Made by a program: the position numbers and the translations under genes. From Edaphobacter bradus (GTDB lineage: Bacteria > Acidobacteriota > Terriglobia > Terriglobales > Acidobacteriaceae): 64,000 bases of DNA. Of this stretch, positions 27,775 through 37,288 are shown one piece after another. Position 1 is the stretch's first letter, and each line of letters opens with the position of its first letter. The notes beneath the pieces were generated by a model. It was not told where the DNA came from and did no database searches. It saw nothing but the letters and a program-made list of their open reading frames with translations. The stretch spans positions 1,178,907 to 1,242,906 of the forward strand of contig NZ_JAGSYF010000002.1 of assembly GCF_025685645.1 (NCBI RefSeq). Direction: 5' to 3'.

Positions 27775-27795
27775 ATGGCCCGACCTTTGGGCCAT
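27775..27795. repeat. Hairpin downstream of the barrel gene
   Basis: ATGGCCC and GGGCCAT pair around a 7-nt loop. There is no T-run, so termination is uncertain. Confidence 0.35.
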
Positions 27796-27848
27796 GACAT
27801 GGGATCGGAGGAGATCTATTCTGCTTCTGCATAATGAAATGCTCTCCG

Positions 27849-27876
27849 GAGGCGCTTGAGGCGCCTCTTCTTTTTG
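27849..27876 (+). terminator. Intrinsic terminator before the DUF2252 gene
   Basis: GAGGCGC (27849-27855) and GCGCCTC (27861-27867) with a 5-nt loop, followed by TTCTTTTTG. It probably ends transcripts from the barrel gene. Confidence 0.75.
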
Positions 27877-27941
27877 TCTAAGAAAAGTGTTTTGAGAGGC
27901 GTAGGCTTGAACTGCTGATTTTTGCTGGAGAGGAACGAGTT

Positions 27942-29420
27942 ATGAGCATGTCTCCCGAGCCCCAGGAGCGTCGCGCTCTGGGGCAGAAGCGGCGCAAGCA
28001 GATTCGACGCCTGGAACACGGCGGCTGGGATGGGAAGAAGCGTAAGGAGAGTCCTCTGAAGCTGATGGAGGCCTCGATGCGCGAGAGGGTGCCATCGCTG
28101 GTGGCGCTGAAGTATGAGCGCATGGCCGCCTCGCCGTTCGGGTACTTTCGCGGCGCGGTTCCGGTGATGGCGTATGACCTGTCGCTGGTGGGCAACACGG
28201 GGATCGTGTGCCAGCTTTGCGGCGACGCGCATGTGCGCAACCTGGGGGCGTACGCGGCGCAGGATGGAAGGCTGGTTTTCGACATCAACGACTTCGATGA
28301 GACGATCGCAGGGCCCTTTGAGTGGGACGTGAAGCGGATGGCGGCAAGCCTGGTTCTCGCCGGCCGTGAGGCGGGGTCGAAGAATGTGCACTGCCGCGAC
28401 GCGGCGATGGTATTTGCCGAGCGGTACCGGATGAGCATGCTGGAGTTCGCGCAATTGCCGGTGATTGAGATGGCGCGCTACCAGGTGCACCGGTTGAGGG
28501 ATATCGCGACCCTGGAGGGGATTCTGCGGCTGGCGGAGCGCGCGATTCCGATGCATACGCTGATGTCGCTGACAGAGGTGCGGGGTCAGGAGAACGCTGC
28601 TGTTGCGGGAAAGAAGAAGCAGGCTGCAAAAGAATTGAAGACGGTGACGAAGAACTCCGCTGCGGAGAAAGAATCGGCTAAGGCTGCAGCGAAGACGACG
28701 ACGCAGGACAGGGTCTTCAAGACATCGCCGCCTGTACTGACGCGGTTGACGGGCGCGATGGCCGACAAGGTGCTCGCCGCACTGAAGTCTTACGAAGTGA
28801 ACCTGCAGCCGGAGCGGCGGCGGCTGCTGGCACAGTATAGGCCAGTGGATGTCTCATTCAAGGTCGTGGGCACGGGCTCGGTGGGATTGCGCGACTATTG
28901 CGTGTACTTGCAGGGCAACGGGGCGAACGATCCGCTCTTTCTACAGATCAAGCAAGAGGTATCTTCGGCGTATGCGCCGTATGTGGGCAAGCTGCATGGC
29001 GCATGGAAAGAGTCGAGTCATCAGGGGCGTCGCGTGGTGGAAGGAGAGCGCGCGATGCAGGTGCAGTCAGACCCGTTTCTGGGCTGGACAACGCTCGATG
29101 GGCGGGACTACCTGGTGCGGCAGTTGAATGATCACAAGGCATCGATTCAGGTGGAGGACTTGAGAGCGACGAGCCTGATGGAGTACGCCGAGGTGTGTGG
29201 CGAGTTGCTGGCACGCGGCCATGCGCGGTCGGGCGACTGCCAGCAACTGGCTGGCTACCTGGGCAAGGCACCGCGGTTTGACGAGGGTGTGGTGCGGTTC
29301 GGCGAGGTGTATGCGGACCAGACGGAGGCCGACTGGAAGCAGTTGGTGGGATGGCTGAAGCGGTCTAACAAGCGCGCTGGCAAGAGGTCTGGCAAGGCGG
29401 TTCCGGCGGGTAAGAAGTAG
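27942..29420 (+). CDS. DUF2252 family protein
   Basis: A 492-residue cytoplasmic protein of the DUF2252 family, which has a kinase-like (phosphotransferase) fold but no established reaction. Typical phrases are present: MAASPFGYFRGAVPVMAYDL, CQLCGDAHVRNLGAYAAQDGRLVFDINDFDETIAGPFEWDVKRMAASL, KVVGTGSVGLRDYCVYLQG and DPFLGWTTLDGRDYLVRQLNDHKAS. The GDAHxxN and DINDFDE stretches look like catalytic-loop and metal-binding elements of a kinase. Residues about 225-260 form a low-complexity Lys/Ala-rich insert (KKKQAAKELKTV onwards), and the C-terminus is again Lys-rich, which suggests nucleic-acid or membrane contact. Confidence 0.87.
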   Translation: MSMSPEPQERRALGQKRRKQIRRLEHGGWDGKKRKESPLKLMEASMRERVPSLVALKYERMAASPFGYFRGAVPVMAYDLSLVGNTGIVCQLCGDAHVRNLGAYAAQDGRLVFDINDFDETIAGPFEWDVKRMAASLVLAGREAGSKNVHCRDAAMVFAERYRMSMLEFAQLPVIEMARYQVHRLRDIATLEGILRLAERAIPMHTLMSLTEVRGQENAAVAGKKKQAAKELKTVTKNSAAEKESAKAAAKTTTQDRVFKTSPPVLTRLTGAMADKVLAALKSYEVNLQPERRRLLAQYRPVDVSFKVVGTGSVGLRDYCVYLQGNGANDPLFLQIKQEVSSAYAPYVGKLHGAWKESSHQGRRVVEGERAMQVQSDPFLGWTTLDGRDYLVRQLNDHKASIQVEDLRATSLMEYAEVCGELLARGHARSGDCQQLAGYLGKAPRFDEGVVRFGEVYADQTEADWKQLVGWLKRSNKRAGKRSGKAVPAGKK

Positions 29421-29487
29421 GCCGGGCCGTCACAAATCTGATTTCCGTTAACGCTTACATAACGTTCGTGTAGGATTCTGTGGTTTC

Positions 29488-30639
29488 ATGGCCATACGAA
29501 TTCTATGCGGCGCAGTCTTCTGCGCTGGTTTGACGGCGACGACGATGCTGGCGCAAGAGACGAATCCGTACCTGCAACTGATGACCAAGGCGGGAGACCA
29601 TGCGAAGGCGCACGGCGCGCTACAGCCAGTGCTCTCTCCGCAGGACACGACAGTGCTGAACGGCGAGGTCCCGTTGAAGGAGCTGCAGGCGACGGGCTTC
29701 AAGGTCGTTCCGTGGACGACGAACGAGCCGGAGAAGATGCGGCAGCTCATTCGCATGGGAGTGGACGGAATCATCTCGGACCGGCCGGATATTCTGCAGC
29801 AGGTTCTTACCGAAGAGCGCGCGGCGGCGACTGAAGCGCAAAAGAAGGCGCTGGAGAGCTTCGATGTCTCGGCGCATCGCGGAGGGCGCGGGTTGCGGCC
29901 GGAGAATACGCTGCCGTCGTTCGAGGCGGGGTTGGACCATCTGGCGACGACGCTCGAGACGGACACGGGCGTGACGAAGGATGGCGTCTCCTTGATATGG
30001 CATGACCAGTTTCTGAGTCCGCGCTCGTGTCGCAGAGCCGATGGCGCCCCGTACACAATGGAGAACCGCGTGTATCTGCGCGACATCTCGAGCGCGGACG
30101 CGCAGAAGACTTTCGTCTGCGACAAGCTCTACTTTGGGCCAGACCAGAAGAACGACCTTTCGCTGTCGCCGGTTGCGGCGGCGTTTGCGAAGAAGGAGGG
30201 GTTGATCAGCCCGTATGTTCCGACATACGCGGCGCAGCTCTTCCGGTTTGTGAGTTTTTACGTGGAGTACTACAGCAAGGGCCCGGGTCGGGGCCAGGCG
30301 CATGCGAAGGAGCGGGCTGAGAACGCGGCGCACGTGCGGTTCAACATGGAGACCAAGCTTCTGCCGGAGAACCTTCCGGTTCCGGCGGGAGCGAAAGATC
30401 CAGAGGAGTACAGGAACCACACTGTTGGGCCGCAGGCGTTTGTGAATGCGCTGTGCGGAGCAATCGTGAGCAACCATATGGAGTCGCGTGCCGAGGTGCA
30501 GAGCTTTGATTTTCGGACGCTGATTCTGGTGGAGGAGCAGCATCCCAATATCCCCACCTACTACCTGACAAGCGGCGGCAAGTCCCTGAGCACGGAGCTG
30601 GTTCCGGAGACTCTGCGGACGTCTGACGCTGCGAAATGA
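29488..30639 (+). CDS. Glycerophosphodiester phosphodiesterase, apparently circularly permuted
   Basis: A 383-residue exported GDPD (signal MAIRILCGAVFCAGLTATTMLAQ); family enzymes split glycerophosphodiesters into glycerol-3-phosphate and an alcohol. The order of blocks is unusual. Residues 48-108 read LSPQDTTVLNGEVPLKELQ, FKVVPWTTNEPEKM and MGVDGIISDRPDIL, which is normally the C-terminal end of the barrel. Only then comes the usual start, SAHRGGRGLRPENTL (H130, R131, E139), with E157-x-D159, H172-D173 and E288-x-K290 in the expected order. The protein ends after the SFDFRTL strand, just where the displaced block would continue. A TonB receptor gene follows after 38 bp. Confidence 0.85.
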   Translation: MAIRILCGAVFCAGLTATTMLAQETNPYLQLMTKAGDHAKAHGALQPVLSPQDTTVLNGEVPLKELQATGFKVVPWTTNEPEKMRQLIRMGVDGIISDRPDILQQVLTEERAAATEAQKKALESFDVSAHRGGRGLRPENTLPSFEAGLDHLATTLETDTGVTKDGVSLIWHDQFLSPRSCRRADGAPYTMENRVYLRDISSADAQKTFVCDKLYFGPDQKNDLSLSPVAAAFAKKEGLISPYVPTYAAQLFRFVSFYVEYYSKGPGRGQAHAKERAENAAHVRFNMETKLLPENLPVPAGAKDPEEYRNHTVGPQAFVNALCGAIVSNHMESRAEVQSFDFRTLILVEEQHPNIPTYYLTSGGKSLSTELVPETLRTSDAAK

Positions 30640-30677
30640 CTGGGCGCGCGTGAGGCGCTCCATTTAAGGAGAGCTCG

Positions 30678-33600
30678 ATGAAACACTCTATTCATCATCC
30701 AGTGAAGTCTGCGACATATTACGTGGCTAGATTTGTAGCCATGCGCAAATCCATCCTTCTCCTTCTGGCACTTGTGTGCCTCTTTCTTCTGCCCGTCGCA
30801 CTGCTGGCGCAGTACGAAAACGGCAGCATCGTGGGCACGGTGCACGACGCCACAGGAGCTGTGGTTCCGGGTGCAACTGTGAAGGTTACAAATAGCGCGA
30901 CGGGCATTGTCAGCACGAGGACGACCAACGACAGCGGCGACTATGAGGTTCCTGAACTGCGTGTTGGCCAGTACAACGTGGACGTGTCGAAGTACGGCTT
31001 CGCATCGTCGCGGGCGACCGACATCACGGTCTCCGTGGCGACGCGCCAGCGCATCGACCTGACGCTGAAGGTCGGCGAGACGAGCACGACGGTCGAGGTC
31101 ACGGGCGTCTCGCTGCAGGTGGAGACCGACACGAGTCAGCGCGAACAGATCGTGACGCAGTACCAGTCTGCGGCGCTTCCGCTGGTGAGCCGCAACTACT
31201 CCGACCTGCTGGGGCTGGTGACGGGAGCGCGTCAGGCGCCAACGGCAGCAACCACCAGCTCGATCAGCAGCCTTGTTCGCGCCGGTGCGTACAACGTCAA
31301 CGGCCAGCGCAGCATGTTCAACAACTATCTGCTGGACGGTATGGACAATAACGCCTACGGCGAGAGCAATCAGGGCTTCGACAACCAGATCATCGCCGTC
31401 CCGCCAGACTCGGTCGCGCAGTTCGCCATCGTCACCAACAACGAGAGCGCGGAGTACGGCCGATCCTCGGGAGCGACGATCAACGTGGCGTCTGCAAGCG
31501 GCACCAATCGCTTCCACGGCGCGGTGTACGAGTTCATCCGCAACACGGACCTGAACGCAGCCGGCTTCTTCAAGCCGAACATTGTGAGCAACACCGGCAG
31601 CGTCGTTCCCTTCAAGAAGTCCACGTTCAACCGCAACCAGTTCGGCATGAACGTCGGCGGCCCCATCGTTCACGACAAGCTGTTCTTCTTTCTTGACTAC
31701 GAGGGCTTCCGCCAGACGCTCAAGCCCCTCAGCGTTCTTACGCTGCCGACCCAAAATGAGCTCAATGGCATCCTCGTGGTGCCGGTGAAGAACCCCACGA
31801 CGGGCACTGTCTACGCGGCGGGAACGCCGATCCCCGCCGCAGCGATCAATCCGCTCTCGCGGCAGATTGTCTCGTACTTCAAGCAAATCCCCGGGCTTCC
31901 GGTGAGCGGTCTGGCTTCGACCGGCCTGGCTTCGAACGACTATGCAGTGCAGGCTCCCTTTACCGACAATGCAGACAAGGGCGACCTTCGCCTCGACTAC
32001 CAGCAGAACCCCAGCAGCTCGTGGTTCCTGCGCATCAGTGACCGCAAGGAAAATGCGGTCAACAATCCGACGATTCCTCTTCCGCTGGACGGCCAGACGA
32101 ATGGCAAGATCAGGATTCTGGACCAGCAGGTCGCGCTGGGCTACACGCACCTCATCGGCGCGGACAAGATCATTGACGCCCGTCTCGGGCTCTCGCGCAC
32201 GAAGGCCGGAAAGTACACGCTATCGATCGGCAACAACGCCTTCACGATTCCAGGGCTGCCCAGCAACCCGGTTGTCGCTGGCGGTCTGCCTTCGATCGGC
32301 ATCACCGGTTTTACCGGGTTTGGCCGGCAGAGCACGAATCCGCAGTGGCAGAACCCCGCGTTGATTGATCCCAAGGTCAACTTCACCTGGGCTCGTGGCA
32401 AGCACTCGCTGAAGTTCGGCTACGAGTACGAGCACATCTGGATGGCCGTCAACGACAACAATCCACTCTACGGCTCCTACACGTACGGCGGCGGATATAG
32501 CGCGTCCGGTTCGACGGTTTCGGATACGTACTGGGCGGACTTCCTCTTCGGCACAACGAGCGCGTACTCGTTGGCCAACTACTTCGTCGCGCATCTCCGC
32601 CAAACGATGCAAAGCGTCTACGCGCAGGACGACTGGAAGGTGACTCCGAAGCTGACGCTGAATCTCGGTTTGCGCTGGGAGTACGGTTCGCCCTACTCGG
32701 AGCAGCACAACTACATCTCTAACTTCGACCCCATCTCGCAGACCGTGCTGACCCTTTCACCCGGCGCCACGGCGGGGAACGGCATCACGCCGTACCATGG
32801 CGGCGGAGTCTACGGCAGCACGCTGGTCAATCCCGATCTCAATGACTTCGGCCCGCGCGTCGGCTTTGCCTATGCGCCTCAGGCGAATACTTCGATTCGC
32901 GGCGGCTTCGGCATGAACTTCGTGCACTACACGCGCGCTGGTTCGGGCGATATTCTGGCGATCAACGCTCCGCAGGCGCTGTTTGTCTCGGTGCCCCAGA
33001 CGGGGTCTCTGGCGCCAAACCCGGCGAATAAGTGTCCGAATGGAGCTCCCGCCACAAACTGCTACGTCACCGCCGACCAGGGCTACCCCTCCACTCTGGT
33101 GACGACATTCAACCCAGCCACCGACAACATCACCTGGGTCCCGAAGGACACCCGGGACAGCTACGTCGAGAGCTACTTCCTCAGCGTGCAACGCGAGCTC
33201 TCGAAGAACATCCTTCTCGATGTTGCGTACGTCGGAAACCATGGGCTGAAGCTGCAGGGCTTCCTGAATGCGAACCAGAAGAACCCGTCGCTGGGCTTCA
33301 CTCGGCCGTATGCCAACTGGCCGAGCGACATCACGGCGGCGGTGAATGAGTTCTACTCGAACTACAACGCGCTGCAGGTGCGCTATGAGCAGCGCATGGT
33401 CGGCGGCCTGACTCTCTTGAACTCATTCAGCTGGGAGCACTCGCTGGACAACGCCAGCGCATCGCTCGAAGGCAATACGCCTTCGCCTCAGGACGCGAAC
33501 AACATCAGGGCTGATTACTCGCAGTCCGACTACAACCTTCCAATCGCTAACGTCACGAGTCTTGTGTACGAGCTTCCCTTTGGCCGCGGGCGTAAGTACC

Positions 33601-34202
33601 TCAGCGGCGCCAACGGCCTTATCGACAGCGTGTTGGGCGGATGGCAGATCAGTGCCATCAATACCGCGCAGGCGGGAACCCCCTTCAACCTGGTCTACTC
33701 GCCGAACTCCGCAACTGCAGCCTCCCCGCAGATCGGGGCGACGTATCGCGGCGCCAACGAGTATCGCCCGAACCGTGTTCAGGGCCAGAAGGTCACGCAG
33801 GGGCGCTCCTCACGATCTGCAGGTACTGGCTATGTGAACTACATCAACTACAACGCATTCGTGCTGCCAGCGACGAAGAGCGCCTCCGGCGCTCTGCTCA
33901 GTCCGTTTGGCAATGCATCACGCAACCCCGGGCGCACGCCGGCGTTTTACCAGACGGATCTCGCGGCGAACAAGAAGTTCAGCACGCCCATCGAGAGCCT
34001 GAAGGTGGAGTTCCGCACGGAGTTCTACAACATCTTCAACCACACCAATCTGTATCTCCCCAGCAGCGGTCTGGGTGGAACATTGCAGTCGTTCAGCTCG
34101 AATGGATCGGTTGCGAATTCCGGCACTCCCACGAGCGGTGGGCAGATCACGAGCACGTTTGAGCCGCGCATCATTCAGTTCGGTCTCAAGGTGATGTTCT
34201 AG
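30678..34202 (+). CDS. Oar-like TonB-dependent receptor
   Basis: A 1174-residue outer-membrane protein. AAGGAG precedes ATG 30678; ATG 30741 (MRKSILLLLALVCLFLLPVALLAQ) is an alternative that begins right at the signal peptide. A carboxypeptidase regulatory-like domain follows (NGSIVGTVHDATGAVVPGATVKV, residues about 47-140), then a plug (AYNVNGQRSMFNNYLLDGMDNN, VPPDSVAQFAIVTNNESAEYGRSSGATINVASASG), and a very long barrel with an Oar-type end (EPRIIQFGLKVMF, terminal Phe). Ligand unknown. It lies 38 bp after the GDPD gene on the same strand, suggesting co-transcription. A strong terminator follows. Confidence 0.95.
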   Translation: MKHSIHHPVKSATYYVARFVAMRKSILLLLALVCLFLLPVALLAQYENGSIVGTVHDATGAVVPGATVKVTNSATGIVSTRTTNDSGDYEVPELRVGQYNVDVSKYGFASSRATDITVSVATRQRIDLTLKVGETSTTVEVTGVSLQVETDTSQREQIVTQYQSAALPLVSRNYSDLLGLVTGARQAPTAATTSSISSLVRAGAYNVNGQRSMFNNYLLDGMDNNAYGESNQGFDNQIIAVPPDSVAQFAIVTNNESAEYGRSSGATINVASASGTNRFHGAVYEFIRNTDLNAAGFFKPNIVSNTGSVVPFKKSTFNRNQFGMNVGGPIVHDKLFFFLDYEGFRQTLKPLSVLTLPTQNELNGILVVPVKNPTTGTVYAAGTPIPAAAINPLSRQIVSYFKQIPGLPVSGLASTGLASNDYAVQAPFTDNADKGDLRLDYQQNPSSSWFLRISDRKENAVNNPTIPLPLDGQTNGKIRILDQQVALGYTHLIGADKIIDARLGLSRTKAGKYTLSIGNNAFTIPGLPSNPVVAGGLPSIGITGFTGFGRQSTNPQWQNPALIDPKVNFTWARGKHSLKFGYEYEHIWMAVNDNNPLYGSYTYGGGYSASGSTVSDTYWADFLFGTTSAYSLANYFVAHLRQTMQSVYAQDDWKVTPKLTLNLGLRWEYGSPYSEQHNYISNFDPISQTVLTLSPGATAGNGITPYHGGGVYGSTLVNPDLNDFGPRVGFAYAPQANTSIRGGFGMNFVHYTRAGSGDILAINAPQALFVSVPQTGSLAPNPANKCPNGAPATNCYVTADQGYPSTLVTTFNPATDNITWVPKDTRDSYVESYFLSVQRELSKNILLDVAYVGNHGLKLQGFLNANQKNPSLGFTRPYANWPSDITAAVNEFYSNYNALQVRYEQRMVGGLTLLNSFSWEHSLDNASASLEGNTPSPQDANNIRADYSQSDYNLPIANVTSLVYELPFGRGRKYLSGANGLIDSVLGGWQISAINTAQAGTPFNLVYSPNSATAASPQIGATYRGANEYRPNRVQGQKVTQGRSSRSAGTGYVNYINYNAFVLPATKSASGALLSPFGNASRNPGRTPAFYQTDLAANKKFSTPIESLKVEFRTEFYNIFNHTNLYLPSSGLGGTLQSFSSNGSVANSGTPTSGGQITSTFEPRIIQFGLKVMF

Positions 34203-34226
34203 AACCACAAGAAACGCTTCCTCCCT

Positions 34227-34260
34227 GCCAGCCGCTTCCAAGCGGCTGGCTTTTTCTTTT
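34227..34260 (+). terminator. Strong intrinsic terminator after the TonB receptor
   Basis: GCCAGCCGCTT (34227-34237) and AAGCGGCTGGC (34240-34250) form an 11-bp stem, followed by TTTTTCTTTT. Confidence 0.9.
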
Positions 34261-34319
34261 GCATTCGAGGGATGGTGTAGCTTGAACCAAGCTGCGCCAG
34301 CAAACGAGAGGAGCGCTGG

Positions 34320-35879
34320 ATGAACTGCGGACGACTGCCGTGCGATGACGCACAGGTTCTCTCGAAGCCTCTGCGAACGACCGTGGTGAGCAACGGAGCG
34401 TGGGTGCTGGCGGCGACGGTGCTGGGCTCAAGCATGGAGTTCATCGACGGCACGGTAGTGAACGTCGCGCTGCCTTCGCTTCAAACGGGGCTAGGCGCAA
34501 GCGGAACGCAGGCGCAGTGGGTGGTGGAGGCGTACGGACTGTTTCTTTCGGCTCTGCTGCTGGTGGGCGGATCACTCGGCGACAGGCTTGGAGTGAGAAG
34601 GGTATTTGTTGCTGGAGTTGTCTTGTTTGCTGCGGCCTCAGTGTGGTGCGGTTCTGCTTCAGACATAGGACAGCTGATCGCGGCGCGAAGCCTGCAGGGA
34701 GTGGGAGGCGCATTGCTCGTGCCGAACAGCCTGGCTCTGTTGAGCGCGAGCTTTCCGCCGGACGGGCGAGGCAGGGCCATTGGGACGTGGTCGGGCTTCG
34801 CATCGATGATGACGGCGGTCGGGCCGGTTGTGGGCGGCTGGTTGACGCAGCATGGATCGTGGCGGTGGGTGTTCTTTATCAATGTGCCGCTTGCGCTCGT
34901 GGCGGTGTGGATTGTTATGAAGAGGGTTCCGGAGATTGCTGTTAGATCGCCCCTACGTGGATTGCGGGATCTTGACTGGACGGGCGTCACGTTGGCGACA
35001 GGTGGGCTTAGCGGCGTTACGTATGCGCTGATCGAGGGCTCGCATGGCGGGCATTGGGTGTGGCTTGCCGGCATCGTAGGGGTCATGTTGCTGGCCGCGT
35101 TTCTGTCGGCGGAGCAAAGGTCGAGCTCTCCGATGATGCCGCTGGAGCTCTTTCGCTGCCGTAGCTTTCTCGGAGCGAATCTGCTGACGTTCTTTCTTTA
35201 CGCAGCGTTCGGCGGAGCGCTGTACTATCTTCCGCTCAATCTGATTCAGGCGCAGGGATATTCGCCGACGGCCGCCGGGGCTTCGCTGCTGCCGTTGATC
35301 CTGCTGATGTTTCTACTGTCGCGCTGGGCGGGCGGGCTAATCTCACGACACGGCGCGCGGCTTCCGCTAATCACTGGTCCACTGATCGCAGCGGTGGGCT
35401 TTGTGCTGCTGGCGCGGCCATCGGTCGGTGGGTCGTACTGGACGACATACTTTCCCGGAGTTCTGGTGTTGGGGTTGGGGATGACGGTGAGCGTAGCTCC
35501 GCTCACGACGGTGGTGATGAGTTCGGTCGATGAGAGCAGGACGGGTGTCGCATCGGGAGTCAACAACGCCGTTTCGCAAGTGGCTGCGTTGCTGGCGCTG
35601 GCGGTGCTTGCACCGGTCTTCTTCCATGTGTTCGCTCCATCGCTCTCGCATGGGCTTGAGCGGGCTGGTGCTTCGGTGGAGGTTGTGCAGCAGGTAGAGT
35701 CGCAGCGGATCAAGCTGGGCGCGATTAAGACGAGCGACTCGTCTGGCAGAGCAGCTGTGGAAGAAGCTTTTGTTGCAAGCTTTCGCGTGGTGGTGTGGGT
35801 CGCAGGGGGGCTGGCTGCGGCTGCCTCAGCGAGCGCCGCGCTGACGTTGAGCAAAGGTTGCGAGAAGCGTCAGGCGTGA
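34320..35879 (+). CDS. MFS transporter, DHA2 (EmrB/QacA-like) family
   Basis: A 519-residue inner-membrane drug/H+ antiporter. GAGAGGAG precedes ATG 34320. About 14 hydrophobic segments are visible. Family motifs include motif D-like MEFIDGTVVNVALPSLQ in the first helix, GDRLGVRRVF (motif A), LQGVGGALLVPNSLALLS (motif B/C region) and GPVVGGWLTQHGSWRWVFFINVPLAL (motif C plus the DHA2 RWVFFINVP signature). Substrate is not predictable; it likely exports toxic organic compounds. Its end overlaps by 10 bp the end of the converging MFS gene. Confidence 0.93.
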   Translation: MNCGRLPCDDAQVLSKPLRTTVVSNGAWVLAATVLGSSMEFIDGTVVNVALPSLQTGLGASGTQAQWVVEAYGLFLSALLLVGGSLGDRLGVRRVFVAGVVLFAAASVWCGSASDIGQLIAARSLQGVGGALLVPNSLALLSASFPPDGRGRAIGTWSGFASMMTAVGPVVGGWLTQHGSWRWVFFINVPLALVAVWIVMKRVPEIAVRSPLRGLRDLDWTGVTLATGGLSGVTYALIEGSHGGHWVWLAGIVGVMLLAAFLSAEQRSSSPMMPLELFRCRSFLGANLLTFFLYAAFGGALYYLPLNLIQAQGYSPTAAGASLLPLILLMFLLSRWAGGLISRHGARLPLITGPLIAAVGFVLLARPSVGGSYWTTYFPGVLVLGLGMTVSVAPLTTVVMSSVDESRTGVASGVNNAVSQVAALLALAVLAPVFFHVFAPSLSHGLERAGASVEVVQQVESQRIKLGAIKTSDSSGRAAVEEAFVASFRVVVWVAGGLAAAASASAALTLSKGCEKRQA

Positions 35880-37186
35880 GGACGCTGCGGTGCTTCGCTT
35901 AGCCGCGTGAGAAGAAGCGAGGCCAGAAGCAGAAATGCGGCGAAGAAGAACGGCGAGCCCGGCAGGCGAATCAACGCGTCGGCTCCGATGGATTTGCTGA
36001 AGATCCAGGTGAAGGTCCCAGGGCCAATCAGCCCGGCGATGCCTCGCAGGCCGTTGATGGCTCCCTGAAGCTGGCCCTGCTCCGAGGGGCTGGTCTTGTG
36101 GGAGAGCACGCTCTGCGCCGAGGGCCAGGTCAGCGACATCATGTTGAGCAGAGGAATGCCGAACCAGAAGAGCAGTCCTGTGCGGGAGAGTCCGAAGGCG
36201 GTGTAGCCAAGCGCGCCGCCGACAAGTCCGATCATGATGGTGCGTAGTTCGCCGAGGCGCGCGACGGTGGGTTTGACGAGCAGCCCGCCGTAGATCGCGC
36301 TGCAGATTCCGATGACGGCGAGCGACAGGCCGACAGTGCGGTTGGTCCATCCGTAGCGGTAATCGGCGTAGATGACGTAGACGTTCATCAGCGACTGCTG
36401 CGCGATGTAGCCGAGCAGAAGCACGCTCGACATCAGAAGCATGGAGTGGCGGCGCAGCAGCGTGAGCGAACCCACAGGGTTGGCGCGACGCCAGGAGAAG
36501 GCAGTACGGTTTGCCGCGGAGAGTGATTCAGGCAGCACGAAGATGCCGTAGAGGCCGTTGACGAGGCTCAGGCAGGCTGCGACCCAGAAGGGAAGTCGCG
36601 GGTTGATGTTGCCGAGGATGCCTCCGACAGCGGGGCCGAGAACGAAGCCGAGACCGAAGGCCGAGCTCAACATGCCGAAGGCGGCGGCGCGGCGCTCGCG
36701 CGGTGTGACGTCGGCCATGTAGGCCATGGCGGTGGGGATGCTCGACGACGTGACGCCCGAGATGAGCCGGCCGAGGAAGAGCCAGTGCAGCGCGGGAGCC
36801 CAGGCCATCAGGAGATAGTCGAAGCCGAGGCCGAAGTTCGAGAGCAGCACGATGGGGCGGCGGCCGAAGCGGTCCGACAGCGAGCCGAGGATAGGCGAGC
36901 AGAAGAACTGCATGACCGCGAAGACGGTCCCGAAGAGGCCGAGCATCTGCGCGGCGCTGGCCGTGTTGCCGTGGAGAAAGCCTTCGATGAGGCGCGGCAG
37001 GACCGGCGCGATCATGCCGAGGGCGAGCATGTCTAGCGAGACGGTGAGGAAGATGAAGGCCGCGGCGGCGCGGCGGCCCTTTGGAGGATGCGGCATCAGA
37101 GCGGAGCCTTCGAACGGTGAGACTAACTCGGGCTCGCTGAGCATGGGGTTCGGTTCTGTTGCCGGGTTGTCCGGGAGATCGGGCAT
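35870..37186 (-). CDS. MFS transporter, TetA-like (TCR/Tet) family
   Basis: A 438-residue, 12-segment exporter resembling tetracycline-resistance permeases and related DHA1 carriers. Motifs: FLTVSLDMLALGMIAPVLPRL (helix 1), GSLSDRFGRRPIVLLSNFGLGFDYLLM (motif A), LFLGRLISGVTSSSIPTAMAYMADVTPRERRAAAFGMLSSAFGLGFVLGPAVGGILG (motifs B and C; quoted here in segments of the TetA pattern). The first 35 residues form a polar tail that may not all be translated; Met15 or Met31 could be the start. Sequence similarity to Tet proteins does not establish tetracycline resistance. Converges on the DHA2 gene with a 10-bp overlap. Confidence 0.9.
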   Translation of the reverse strand: MPDLPDNPATEPNPMLSEPELVSPFEGSALMPHPPKGRRAAAAFIFLTVSLDMLALGMIAPVLPRLIEGFLHGNTASAAQMLGLFGTVFAVMQFFCSPILGSLSDRFGRRPIVLLSNFGLGFDYLLMAWAPALHWLFLGRLISGVTSSSIPTAMAYMADVTPRERRAAAFGMLSSAFGLGFVLGPAVGGILGNINPRLPFWVAACLSLVNGLYGIFVLPESLSAANRTAFSWRRANPVGSLTLLRRHSMLLMSSVLLLGYIAQQSLMNVYVIYADYRYGWTNRTVGLSLAVIGICSAIYGGLLVKPTVARLGELRTIMIGLVGGALGYTAFGLSRTGLLFWFGIPLLNMMSLTWPSAQSVLSHKTSPSEQGQLQGAINGLRGIAGLIGPGTFTWIFSKSIGADALIRLPGSPFFFAAFLLLASLLLTRLSEAPQRPHA

Positions 37187-37288
37187 GGCGGTGATTTGAG
37201 CGTTAGTCTAGCGCGTTCCAATTCCCCTGACTTGTAGATTTCGGTGGCCCTCTGCGAAGGCCGACGTGGCCAAACGTAAAATGAAGAG

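Noticed and set aside
30561..32150. 529-codon leftward open frame
   Set aside because: Antisense to the TonB receptor and GDPD end, basic low-complexity composition, no ribosome site.
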